From an uncultured Prevotella sp. (GTDB taxonomy: Bacteria > Bacteroidota > Bacteroidia > Bacteroidales > Bacteroidaceae), in assembly GCA_902477645.1 (NCBI GenBank), contig CABSIA010000136.1:1-8172 (forward strand): 8,172 bases of DNA, given 5' to 3'. Of this stretch, positions 1-7,268 are shown piece by piece. Position 1 is the first letter of the stretch; the number at the start of each line of letters is the position of its first letter. The notes beneath the pieces were generated by a model. It did not search any database. It was not told the origin of the DNA and saw nothing but the letters and a program-made list of their open reading frames with translations. Made by a program: the position numbers and the translations under genes.

Positions 1-556
1 CGTAGTATACGGCTTTCTCCCGCTCCAAAAGTTGCAGTCCCATGTATGCGGCTCCGAGGTCGCCGCTGACGCAAATCAGGTCTGTGTCACGGGCGCCGTT
101 TCTGTAGACGATATCCTCAGCGTTAGCCTCACCTATGCAAGTGATGCTTATGGCCAGTCCTGTGAACGACGACGTTGTGTCGCCGCCAACTATGTCTACG
201 TTCCATTTGTCGCAAGCTGCCCTGAGACCATCGTAGAAGTCGTCGAGATCCTCAACGGTAAACCTTTTACTCAGAGCTATGCTTACAACCAGTTGCCGTG
301 GTGTGCCGTTCATGGCGAATATGTCGCTGATGTTCACCATTGCCGATTTGTATCCGAGGTGACGCATGTCGATATATGTGAGGTCGAAGTGGATGCCTTC
401 CATCAGCATATCGGTTGTAACGAGTACCTCCTTGTCGGGATAGTGGAGTACGGCGCAGTCGTCGCCTACGCCATACTTTGTCGATTTGTTTTTTGTCTCA
501 ATATTGTCAGTGAGCCGGTGTATGAGTCCGAACTCTCCAAGTTTTGATATTTCCAT
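1..556 (-). CDS. thiL: Thiamine-monophosphate kinase ThiL, N-terminal part, cut by the window edge
   Basis: This enzyme phosphorylates thiamine monophosphate to the cofactor thiamine diphosphate with ATP, in the cytoplasm, as the last step of thiamine synthesis. Reading the minus strand from the ATG at 554-556 gives about 185 residues with no stop up to the window edge. Family ThiL proteins are about 320-350 residues, so roughly the first half is seen. Visible family motifs are LGEFGLI at 6-12, the nucleotide/metal motif GVGDDCAV at 29-36, TTDMLMEGIHF at 47-57, VNISDIFAMNGTP at 74-86, and GGDTTSS at 124-130, followed by a SGDLGAAYMGL stretch. The ATG was chosen because the family N-terminus begins right after it. 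The gene lies 42 bp downstream of the purine nucleoside phosphorylase gene, separated by a heptanucleotide repeat and without a recognisable promoter, so it is probably the fourth gene of the same operon. Confidence 0.95.
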   Translation of the reverse strand, partial: MEISKLGEFGLIHRLTDNIETKNKSTKYGVGDDCAVLHYPDKEVLVTTDMLMEGIHFDLTYIDMRHLGYKSAMVNISDIFAMNGTPRQLVVSIALSKRFTVEDLDDFYDGLRAACDKWNVDIVGGDTTSSFTGLAISITCIGEANAEDIVYRNGARDTDLICVSGDLGAAYMGLQLLEREKAVYY

Positions 557-563
557 AATTTAT

Positions 564-591
564 GTGAAGAGTGAAGAGCGAAGAGTGAGTG
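564..591. repeat. Short tandem heptanucleotide repeat, about 3.5 copies of GTGAAGA
   Basis: The plus strand reads GTGAAGA, GTGAAGA, GCGAAGA, then a partial GTGAGTG. On the minus strand this is a run of TTCACTC-like units that fills most of the 42 bp between the phosphorylase gene stop and the thiL start. Similar heptad runs are, as I recall, common in Prevotella and Bacteroides intergenic DNA; no function is visible. It could alter the thiL leader, or be a neutral slippage tract. Confidence 0.75.
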
Positions 592-598
592 GGAATCT

Positions 599-1408
599 TT
601 AAGATCTTCTTATCATTTCTCTCATAATCTCAGTCATTACAGGCTGGGCGGCATTGGCAGCCTTCTGCACCTCCTCGTGGCTAACCTCTACAGGAACATC
701 GAAGCCGCCAAGGTCGGTGATGATGCTCACGCCGAAAACCTTTATTCCGCAGTGGCGGGCAACAATTACCTCAGGAACTGTGCTCATGCCCACAGCGTCG
801 CCACCGAAGAGACGGTACATGCGGTATTCGGCAGGAGTCTCGAATGTGGGTCCCTGTACTCCAACATACACACCGTGCTGAAGCTTTATGCTCTTCTCCC
901 CGGCAATCTTGTCGGCAAGGGCTATGAGCGATGCGTCGTAAGGCTCGTGCATATCGGGGAAACGTGGACCGGTGGGGAAGTTCTTTCCTCTTAGCGGATG
1001 CTCGGGGAAGAAGTTTATGTGGTCGTTGATGACCATAATGTCGCCAATCTTGAAATCCGGGTTCATACCGCCTGCGGCATTTGACACGAATAGGGTCTCA
1101 ATGCCCAATTCGTACATTACACGCTCAGGGAATGTCACCTCCTTCATATTGTATCCCTCATAGAAATGGAAACGTCCCTCCATTGCCATGATGTCTTTTC
1201 CGCCAAGTTTTCCGAATATCAGCTTTCCGGCATGCCCCTCAACAGTTGATACCGGGAAATTAGGAATTTCGCTGTATGGGAACTCGTAAGTGTCAGTTAT
1301 CTCTGAAGCTAATTGTCCGAGACCTGTGCCCAGAATTATTGCTGTTTTTGGGCTTGTCGTCATTTTTTGCTTTAACCAGGATGCTGTTTCTTGAATTTTT
1401 GTGTACAT
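599..1408 (-). CDS. punA: Purine nucleoside phosphorylase, trimeric PNP family
   Basis: The enzyme splits purine nucleosides with phosphate into free base and (deoxy)ribose 1-phosphate, a cytoplasmic salvage reaction. The 269-residue protein matches the trimeric (human/XapA-like) family in length and motif order: phosphate loop ILGTGLG at 25-31, VEGHAGK at 56-62, GRFHFYEGY at 78-86 (His81 matches human His86), SNAAGGMNP at 109-117 (Asn110 matches human Asn115), GPTFET at 186-191 (Glu190 matches human Glu201), GMSTVPEVIVARH at 207-219, and SHEEV at 243-247 (His244 matches human His257). The position of human Asn243, which sets preference for 6-oxopurines, is Asp232 here, so substrate range may differ from the inosine/guanosine pattern. 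The first ATG gives about 24 residues before the phosphate loop, normal for the family; a second ATG lies at codon 16. The 5' end overlaps lpxK by 116 bp in another frame. Confidence 0.95.
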   Translation of the reverse strand: MYTKIQETASWLKQKMTTSPKTAIILGTGLGQLASEITDTYEFPYSEIPNFPVSTVEGHAGKLIFGKLGGKDIMAMEGRFHFYEGYNMKEVTFPERVMYELGIETLFVSNAAGGMNPDFKIGDIMVINDHINFFPEHPLRGKNFPTGPRFPDMHEPYDASLIALADKIAGEKSIKLQHGVYVGVQGPTFETPAEYRMYRLFGGDAVGMSTVPEVIVARHCGIKVFGVSIITDLGGFDVPVEVSHEEVQKAANAAQPVMTEIMREMIRRS

Positions 1409-2483
1409 AGCTTATAATTTTTTGGTCAAATAATTCTTGTTGCTCAAGCATAAATCTTATTTGTATTGGCTGCACGTACAAAGCGTCAGCAGCCTTCCCG
1501 TCCAGTCCCTCTGCCGATTCAATTCTTGTTGCGTCTTTCTCTGTCGTCACAATAATTTTTGGTGATGGCATTTCCTCAAACGCTTTGTTTATCTTGCCTA
1601 TGTCGGCTGGCTTGAAGTTGTGGTGGTCGGCGAACGTAAGCTGTTTCAGCGACTTGCATAATGGGGATAAATCGCTGGCGAGCAGTTTTGGCGATGCGAT
1701 ACCTGTCAGCAGCAGCACATTGTAGTTCTTTAGTTCCTTCCTTTCCAATTCTGTTATGCTTTGCGGGCTGTTGCAGAAAACCTTTTTCAGCTTGCAGTAG
1801 TCGATTGTTGTGAAGAACAGGTCCTGATACGGGAACAGGCTCATGGCTTTTGTGAGTACACGGAACTCCATGGGTTTCAAGTCTTTGGGGCATTTGGTGA
1901 TTATCACCATGTCGGCTCTTTCCTTTCCCGACATCGGCTCGCGCAGCCTGCCTGCCGGCAGCAGCTTGTCGTAGATTATCAGCCGGTGGTAGTCAACGAG
2001 CAGAATGTTTATTCCCGGCTTCACATATCTGTGCTGGAAGGCGTCGTCAAGCAGAATAACGTCAGTGTCTTTTGTCTCCTCGTCATTTGTCAGGCGTTCT
2101 ATTCCGTTGCGCCGTTTTCTGTCAACAGCCACATAAATGTTGTCGAATTTCCGTTTCATCTGGAAAGGCTCGTCACCGATGTCGCTTATTGTTGAGCTGC
2201 TGTCGGCAAGCACATATCCTTTGGTTTTCCGTTTGTAGCCTCTTGAAAGCACGGCAGTCTTTACCGTATCTTTCAGCAACGATACAAGATATTCAACGTG
2301 TGGTGTCTTGCCCGAGCCTCCGACGGTTATGTTTCCTACGGAAATTACGGGCACACTGTAAGCCTGCTGTTTGAGGATTCCGAAGTCAAACAACTTGTTC
2401 CTGACCGTCACCGCAAAGCCGTATATCCAGCTTAGCGGTGACAGCCATTCGTTTATTTTTATGTAGTCGCCTTCTGTTCTCAC
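1293..2483 (-). CDS. lpxK: Tetraacyldisaccharide 4'-kinase (lipid A 4'-kinase) LpxK
   Basis: LpxK phosphorylates the 4' position of the tetraacyl-disaccharide 1-phosphate lipid A precursor with ATP at the inner face of the inner membrane, giving lipid IVA. The 396-residue product shows an N-terminal hydrophobic/amphipathic stretch (about 12-28), the P-loop GNITVGGSGKTP at 50-61, LSRGYKRKTKGY at 79-90, GDEPFQMKRK at 103-112, DDAFQHRYV at 146-154, LLPAGRLREP at 174-183, ADHHNF at 285-290, and TTEKDATR at 313-320. The start is a GTG, 6 bp after the sppA stop. No in-frame ATG occurs before codon 109, so the GTG fits the family N-terminus best. The basic, Asn/Lys-rich tail after residue 358 is encoded entirely within the overlap with the phosphorylase gene. 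The tail looks like the Bacteroidales form as I recall it, which suggests the overlap is real rather than the result of a lost stop. Confidence 0.94.
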   Translation of the reverse strand: MRTEGDYIKINEWLSPLSWIYGFAVTVRNKLFDFGILKQQAYSVPVISVGNITVGGSGKTPHVEYLVSLLKDTVKTAVLSRGYKRKTKGYVLADSSSTISDIGDEPFQMKRKFDNIYVAVDRKRRNGIERLTNDEETKDTDVILLDDAFQHRYVKPGINILLVDYHRLIIYDKLLPAGRLREPMSGKERADMVIITKCPKDLKPMEFRVLTKAMSLFPYQDLFFTTIDYCKLKKVFCNSPQSITELERKELKNYNVLLLTGIASPKLLASDLSPLCKSLKQLTFADHHNFKPADIGKINKAFEEMPSPKIIVTTEKDATRIESAEGLDGKAADALYVQPIQIRFMLEQQELFDQKIISYVHKNSRNSILVKAKNDDKPKNSNNSGHRSRTISFRDN

Positions 2484-2489
2484 CAGTGT

Positions 2490-4271
2490 TTAGAAATTCA
2501 AGTTAATCCAGTACGGCATTCTTGCCTGTATTCTGTCGGTTTGGTTGATATTGCTCATTATCAGGAGCGGCTCGTAAAGGTCGCCGAGAGCGGTTTTGAT
2601 TTTCTCGTCGAGATAAGAGTTCTGGCTCGTTGTCTCTTCCATCAGCTGTTCCATGAAGTCTTTCTTTGCAGGATAGCTGCTTGTGAAGTAGCTCTTTGTC
2701 TTAGCCAATTTTGCGGCTTTTGCCACTGCCTTGTCCAGACCTCCAAGCTCGTCGACAAGTTTTAGCCTCAGGGCATCCTCGCCAGTGTAGACGTGGCCCT
2801 GTGCCAGTTCCTCAACCTGTTCTATGGTCATTTTTCTGCCGTCGGCGACACGCTTGCGGAAAAGCTCGTAGCCGCGGTTTATAGCTGTTGTCAGATAGCC
2901 GGTTTCCTCTTCGTTCAGCGGTCGTGACGTGGTGCCGAACAGAGCATTCCGGTTAGTCTTCACCTCGTCATATTTCAGTCCGAGCTTCTTTGTCAGCAGC
3001 TCGCTGACATCTGGTATCATTCCGAATATGCCGATGCTGCCCGTCAGTGTTGTAGGCTCTGCAAAAATATAGTTGGCATTGCAGCTCATATAGTAGCCGC
3101 CCGAGGCAGCCATTCCTCCCATAGAGACAACTACGGGCTTTTTCTTCTTAAGCAGGTCTATCTGGTGCCACATCTGCTCTGAGGCGTATGCGGAGCCGCC
3201 GCCCGAGTTTATTCTGATGACAACAGCTTTTACGTCGTCTTCGTTGGCGAGTCTTTCCAGATCTTTGCAGACATCTTTTCCTACAATGGCATGAGAGTTA
3301 GAGAATGCGCTCCCGCCAACAGCAGTTTGAACTATGTCGCCGTATGCGTAGTAAACGGCTATCTCATCGTCGCCTTTGTCACTTTCGTCCTTAACATTTG
3401 CCATGTCGCCAACGGTCAGCTGGTTGATAGCCTTGTCGTTGTCGATTTTCAACATTTTCTTAATCTCAGTCTTTACCTCATCGGTATATTTTGTGGCGTC
3501 AACCATTTTAGCCTTAACGAGTGCCTGTCCGTCGGTCATGAAACATCCGTTATCGGCAAGCTCGTTGAGCTTCTCAACGCTTATGCCTCTGCTTTTCGAG
3601 ACCGCCTTGCAGATGTTTGTCCACAGTCCGTCGATATATTTCTGTGTCTGCTCACGGTTGGCGTCGCTCATCTTGTCGCCGGTGAACATCTCTGTCGCGC
3701 TCTTGTATTTTCCGACCTTTATAATCTGCATCCTCATGCCTACTTTGGCAAGCAGGTCTTTCACGAAAACAGGCTGCGCGCCAATGCCGTGCCAGTTTAT
3801 GGAGCCTTCTGGATTTATATACATCTTGTCGGCAACAGTGGCGAGATAATAAGCGCCCTGAGTGTACATCTCACTGTAAGCCACAATCCATTTGCCGCTT
3901 TTTTTGAAGTCAGCGAGCTGGTCACGCAGCTCCTGCAGCTGCGCTATGTCGGCGGTGAGAACACCCGTCTCTATGTATATACCTTTTATGTCTTTGTTGT
4001 TCTTGGCTTTTCTAATGGCATTCATTGTTTCCTCAAGTCCCAAGCTGTTGAAAGTGTTGCCTGTGAGCTGTCCTAAGAAATTCTCCTCAGCCTGCTCTTG
4101 CATATCGCCGGATAGGTTAAGCACGAGAACCGAGTTGTCCTTAACGGTTTGCGTGGCTTGTCCGGAGGCAACAATGCCTACAAGACTCATTATTCCGAAC
4201 AGGCCGATAATGACGAAAAATAAAATTATACCCACCACAGTGGCGGTTACATGTTTAATAAAATCTTTCAT
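2490..4271 (-). CDS. sppA: Signal peptide peptidase SppA, long 67K-type
   Basis: SppA is an inner-membrane serine protease with a Ser/Lys dyad. It cuts remnant signal peptides and other substrates on the periplasmic side. The ATG at 4269-4271 gives 593 residues, the usual length of the tandem-domain form. One N-terminal membrane segment (about 12-34) is followed by two related protease domains. The first carries the general-base Lys in VGKYKSATE (Lys190); the second carries INSGGGS (354-360) and the nucleophile in MAASGGYY (Ser390), then GSIGIFG at 411-417. I rejected an upstream in-frame ATG at 4334 because it would add 21 poorly hydrophobic residues before the typical MKDFIKHV start and would begin upstream of the likely promoter. 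The gene heads the housekeeping operon and is followed after 6 bp by lpxK. Confidence 0.95.
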   Translation of the reverse strand: MKDFIKHVTATVVGIILFFVIIGLFGIMSLVGIVASGQATQTVKDNSVLVLNLSGDMQEQAEENFLGQLTGNTFNSLGLEETMNAIRKAKNNKDIKGIYIETGVLTADIAQLQELRDQLADFKKSGKWIVAYSEMYTQGAYYLATVADKMYINPEGSINWHGIGAQPVFVKDLLAKVGMRMQIIKVGKYKSATEMFTGDKMSDANREQTQKYIDGLWTNICKAVSKSRGISVEKLNELADNGCFMTDGQALVKAKMVDATKYTDEVKTEIKKMLKIDNDKAINQLTVGDMANVKDESDKGDDEIAVYYAYGDIVQTAVGGSAFSNSHAIVGKDVCKDLERLANEDDVKAVVIRINSGGGSAYASEQMWHQIDLLKKKKPVVVSMGGMAASGGYYMSCNANYIFAEPTTLTGSIGIFGMIPDVSELLTKKLGLKYDEVKTNRNALFGTTSRPLNEEETGYLTTAINRGYELFRKRVADGRKMTIEQVEELAQGHVYTGEDALRLKLVDELGGLDKAVAKAAKLAKTKSYFTSSYPAKKDFMEQLMEETTSQNSYLDEKIKTALGDLYEPLLIMSNINQTDRIQARMPYWINLNF

Positions 4272-4297
4272 TTTTTTGTTATGTTGTGTTAATTCTG

Positions 4298-4331
4298 CAA
4301 ATGTACAATAATTTTTTTGAATTTGCCCAAA
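4298..4331 (-). promoter_or_regulatory. Bacteroidetes-type promoter for the sppA operon
   Basis: On the minus strand, TTTG at 4331-4328 is followed 22 bases later by TACATTTG at 4305-4298, matching the -7 consensus TAnnTTTG. The spacer is slightly longer than the usual 19-20. Transcription would start near 4291-4293, giving a leader of about 20 bases before the sppA ATG. No other promoter is apparent in the short gaps of the operon. Confidence 0.55.
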
Positions 4332-4441
4332 CATTTTGAAAAAATCTTTTTTGTTGTGTTTGTGTGTAGGGTTAACTCAATCTCAGTAAAGCTTGTGGCA
4401 CTATAATATCAAAAAACATAGTTGATTTACCAAATATTTCT

Positions 4442-4471
4442 TTTGAGTATTCACGATAAATATTAATTTTG
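4442..4471 (+). promoter_or_regulatory. Bacteroidetes-type promoter for the GH28-CE12 unit
   Basis: TTTG at 4442-4445 and TAATTTTG at 4464-4471 are 18 bases apart and match the -33 and -7 elements used by the main Bacteroidetes sigma factor. The predicted start near 4478 leaves an AT-rich leader of about 22 bases before the ATG at 4501. The rest of the 229 bp divergent region (4272-4500) holds no gene that I can support. Confidence 0.65.
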
Positions 4472-4500
4472 CGGCATAATTCTAAACTACTTATAAAATA

Positions 4501-5838
4501 ATGAATCGAATTTTTGTTCTCGTCTGCCTTATGGCGACGATGTTTGCAACAGATGCCGGGGCTAAGAAAAAACAGCAGCGGCAGTACTGGCCCGACGGAA
4601 CTCCCGTGTCAGAGTGGTTTGCCGATACCGCGAAGGTGGATGTCAATACGCTTGGCAAGAAATATGTTTTGACTGAGCATGGTGTCTCAACAGACAGTAC
4701 CGTTGTCCAGACCTCACGTATTCAGGCTGTTATCGACAAGGCCGCCAGTCAGGGTGGGGGTGTCGTGGTTGTTCCTAAGGGCACTTTCCTAAGTGGCTCG
4801 CTGTTCTTCAAGCAGGGAACACATCTTTATGTTGAGGAAGGCGGCAAGCTGAAAGGCTCGGAGCGCATAGCCGATTTCGAAATCCGTGAGACACGAATTG
4901 AGGGACAGACCTGCAAGTATTTCTCAGCCCTTGTCAATGCCGACGGCATTGACGGCTTTGTAATTGCGGGCAAGGGAACCATCGACGGCAACGGTTATCA
5001 TTATTGGAACGAGTTCTGGATCCGCCGCAAATGGAATCCGCAGTGTACAAATAAAGATGCGCAGCGCCCGCGCCTTACTTATATCTCAAACTGCAGCAAT
5101 GTCACGGTTCAGGATGTCCGCCTTGTAAACAGCCCGTTTTGGACAAACCACATCTACAACAGTCATCATGCGCGCTATCTCGACCTGTATATTTATGCGC
5201 CTACGAGCGGTGTGAAGGCACCAAGCTCTGATGCCATCGATATCGATGTGTGCCATGACGTGATGGTCCGTGGATGCTATATGAATGTCAACGATGATGC
5301 TGTGGTTCTGAAGGGCGGCAAGGGAACATGGGCTGATAAGGCTCCGGAGAATGGGCCAAACTATAATGTTCTTGTTGAGAACTGTCACTACGGCAGAGTT
5401 CATGGATGTCTGACTCTTGGCTCGGAGAGTGTCAGCGATAAGAACATCATTATACGCAACTGCCATGTTGACCAGGCAAGCAGGGTGCTATGGCTGAAGA
5501 TGCGTCCCGACACACCGCAGCATTACGAGTATGTTACGGTTGAGAACTTTACAGGCAACACAGGCTCGTTTCTTGTAGTCCGTCCCTGGACTCAGTTCTT
5601 CAAGCCAGAGAAGCGTGACGATATGCCTAAGTCGCAGTGCAACAACATCGTGATGAGGAATATCAACATGAACTGCCGCAATTTCTTCGACGTCGGTCCT
5701 TCGGACAAATACAGCCTTCGTGATTTCACATTCGAGAATATTGATGTGAAAGACCAGAAGAATGCCTTCGACAAAAATCTCATAGAGGGCACTGTGGTAA
5801 AGAATATTACAATTAATGGTGAGAAAATAGCAAAATAA
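4501..5838 (+). CDS. Exported GH28 polygalacturonase-type glycoside hydrolase
   Basis: This is a right-handed beta-helix pectin hydrolase that attacks galacturonic acid linkages in pectin by an inverting mechanism. The 445-residue protein has a Sec signal peptide (1-21, cleavage probably after AGA) without a lipobox Cys, so it is likely periplasmic or secreted. The GH28 landmarks are present: GKGTIDGNG (157-165), NSPFWTNHI (210-218), the catalytic-Asp region SSDAIDIDV (242-250, replacing the usual NTD), NVNDDAVVLKGGKG (262-275, the Asp pair at 265-266), VHGCLTLGSE (300-309, His301 of the GHG motif with its first Gly replaced by Val), and LWLKMRPDT (330-338), matching the RIK site. The catalytic residues appear intact. 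Exo- or endo-action, and homogalacturonan versus rhamnogalacturonan preference, cannot be read from sequence; the neighbours favour rhamnogalacturonan. It is the first gene of a unit with the CE12 gene 12 bp downstream. Confidence 0.9.
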   Translation: MNRIFVLVCLMATMFATDAGAKKKQQRQYWPDGTPVSEWFADTAKVDVNTLGKKYVLTEHGVSTDSTVVQTSRIQAVIDKAASQGGGVVVVPKGTFLSGSLFFKQGTHLYVEEGGKLKGSERIADFEIRETRIEGQTCKYFSALVNADGIDGFVIAGKGTIDGNGYHYWNEFWIRRKWNPQCTNKDAQRPRLTYISNCSNVTVQDVRLVNSPFWTNHIYNSHHARYLDLYIYAPTSGVKAPSSDAIDIDVCHDVMVRGCYMNVNDDAVVLKGGKGTWADKAPENGPNYNVLVENCHYGRVHGCLTLGSESVSDKNIIIRNCHVDQASRVLWLKMRPDTPQHYEYVTVENFTGNTGSFLVVRPWTQFFKPEKRDDMPKSQCNNIVMRNINMNCRNFFDVGPSDKYSLRDFTFENIDVKDQKNAFDKNLIEGTVVKNITINGEKIAK

Positions 5839-5850
5839 CAAAATCATGTC

Positions 5851-7098
5851 ATGAAAAAACTTATTGCAATGGCATTTGCCGGCATCATGTTTGCCACCGC
5901 CGCTAATGCTGAGACTTATAACCTTACACAGCAGCAGCCTGTTTACTCTTCCGGTAACGGATACGGATGGGACATTATGCAGCCACCTACCGACAAGGAA
6001 CTTAAGAAGGGTGTCATCCGTCCGTTGTTCTTCTCTGTAAAGGTTCCTGACGGCAACTATAAAGTGACAGTCGTTATTGGCTCAAAAAAACGTGCCGGTA
6101 ACACTGTCGTGCGTGCTGAGAACCGCAGACTTTTTGTCGAGAATTGCACAACAAAGAAAGGTGAGTTTAAAACTTTCTCATTCATTGTCAACAAGCGCAG
6201 CCCATATATCAATGACAAGATGAGCGTGAAAATCAAGGATCGTGAGAAAGACTATCTGAACTGGGACGACCGTCTTACGCTTGAGTTCAACGGCTCGGCT
6301 CCTTCTGTGTCTGAGATAAAGGTTGAGCGCGACGAGACAGCGCCAACAGTCTTCCTGTGTGGAAACTCTACCGTTGTGGACCAGAGCCGTGAGCCATGGG
6401 CAAGCTGGGGACAGATGTTTCCGCGATGGTTCGACGACAGGATTGCTATCTCCAACCATGCAGAGAGCGGACTTACCGCAGGCTCATTCCTCGCCGGCAA
6501 CCGTCTGGAGAAGATCCTCACCATGATGAAGCCGGGCGACTATGTGCTTTGCGAGTTTGGCCACAACGACCAAAAAGAGAAAGGGCCTGGCTCTGGCGCA
6601 TGGTACAATTTCTCTTATAACCTCAAGAAGTTCGTAGACCAGGTAAGGAAAAAGCAAGGCAACATAATTTTCCTTACTCCAACCCAACGCCGCAGGTTTG
6701 AGGGTGGAAAAATCATGGAGACACATGGCGACTATCCCGATGCTATGCGCGCAGTGGCAAAGCGTGAGGATGTTCCAGTCATTGAGCTTCATGACATGAC
6801 CCGCACATTCTTTGAGACACTTGGCGAGGAGAACAGCAAGCGTGCGCTGGTACATTATCCGAAGGGAACTTTCCCCGGCCAGGATAAAGACTTGGCAGAC
6901 AATACACATTTCAACACATGGGGAGCATACGAGGTCTCAAAGATGGTCGTTATGGGAATGAAACAGCTCGGGTTGCCTTTGATGTCACATCTGCGCAGCG
7001 ACTGGGCGGATTATTCGCCTGCACAGCCCGACGATTTTACCAAATGGCTGTGGTATCCCGCTCCAATATATGAGTCTGCCAAACCTGACGGCAATTAA
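5851..7098 (+). CDS. Exported rhamnogalacturonan acetylesterase, CE12-like SGNH hydrolase with an N-terminal beta-domain
   Basis: It probably removes acetyl esters from rhamnogalacturonan I, exposing the backbone to lyases and hydrolases. The 415-residue protein has a signal peptide (1-20, ending in ANA). A beta-rich domain at about 21-160, which I take as a galactose-binding-like accessory module, is followed by an SGNH esterase domain at about 164-375. Visible catalytic features are FLCGNSTVVD (168-177, nucleophile Ser173; GNST replaces GDST), SGLTAG (206-211) for the oxyanion Gly, FGHND (236-240) with Asn239, and LADNTHFN (348-355) holding the Asp350/His353 pair typical of CE12. It starts 12 bp after the GH28 stop and is probably co-transcribed with it; a strong palindrome follows its stop. 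The substrate is inferred from the family and neighbours. Acetylxylan or other acetylated glycans are possible but less likely here. Confidence 0.88.
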   Translation: MKKLIAMAFAGIMFATAANAETYNLTQQQPVYSSGNGYGWDIMQPPTDKELKKGVIRPLFFSVKVPDGNYKVTVVIGSKKRAGNTVVRAENRRLFVENCTTKKGEFKTFSFIVNKRSPYINDKMSVKIKDREKDYLNWDDRLTLEFNGSAPSVSEIKVERDETAPTVFLCGNSTVVDQSREPWASWGQMFPRWFDDRIAISNHAESGLTAGSFLAGNRLEKILTMMKPGDYVLCEFGHNDQKEKGPGSGAWYNFSYNLKKFVDQVRKKQGNIIFLTPTQRRRFEGGKIMETHGDYPDAMRAVAKREDVPVIELHDMTRTFFETLGEENSKRALVHYPKGTFPGQDKDLADNTHFNTWGAYEVSKMVVMGMKQLGLPLMSHLRSDWADYSPAQPDDFTKWLWYPAPIYESAKPDGN

Positions 7099-7102
7099 TT
7101 TT

Positions 7103-7140
7103 TAAATGTAGGGCCGCTGCGTGTAGTGGCCCTACATTTA
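7103..7140 (+). terminator. Perfect 13-bp palindrome, likely terminator after the GH28-CE12 unit
   Basis: The arms 7103-7115 (TAAATGTAGGGCC) and 7128-7140 (GGCCCTACATTTA) pair perfectly, and the 12-base centre can add four pairs (two of them G-U) around a CGTG loop. It begins 5 bases after the CE12 stop. The downstream DNA is T-rich but has no clean T-run directly after the stem, so it could instead be a transcript-stabilising 3' hairpin or a REP-like intergenic palindrome. Confidence 0.55.
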
Positions 7141-7191
7141 TCCTTTAATCTTTCATTTTTAATATTTCCCCTTTGTTTTTTGATATTTTTC

Positions 7192-7222
7192 TTTGCTTGT
7201 TTCAGTTTTTCTTTTATCTTTG
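7192..7222 (+). promoter_or_regulatory. Bacteroidetes-type promoter for the rhamnogalacturonan lyase gene
   Basis: TTTG at 7192-7195 and TATCTTTG at 7215-7222 are 19 bases apart, the best promoter match in the window. Transcription would start near 7229, leaving a leader of about 40 bases before the ATG at 7269. With the palindrome upstream, this suggests the lyase gene is transcribed separately from the two genes before it. Confidence 0.7.
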
Positions 7223-7268
7223 CAGAATGCAATATTATACATCTGCTAAAACAGAAACCTAACAAAAT

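Noticed and set aside
32..547. A 171-codon plus-strand open frame
   Set aside because: It lies antisense to thiL, whose family motifs are clear; it has no recognisable domain and is a shadow frame.
3291..4076. A 261-codon plus-strand open frame opposite sppA, plus another of 157 codons
   Set aside because: Both are antisense to the well-supported SppA coding sequence, are low in recognisable features and have no promoter of their own.
4272..4334. A 21-codon N-terminal extension of SppA from the ATG at 4334
   Set aside because: It would start upstream of the likely -7 element and transcription start, and puts a polar stretch before the normal short cytoplasmic N-terminus and membrane segment.
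4408..4426. Inverted repeat ATCAA-N9-TTGAT upstream of the GH28 promoter, considered as a regulator site
   Set aside because: The arms are only 5 bp in AT-rich DNA and such matches are expected by chance; no second copy was seen before the lyase gene.
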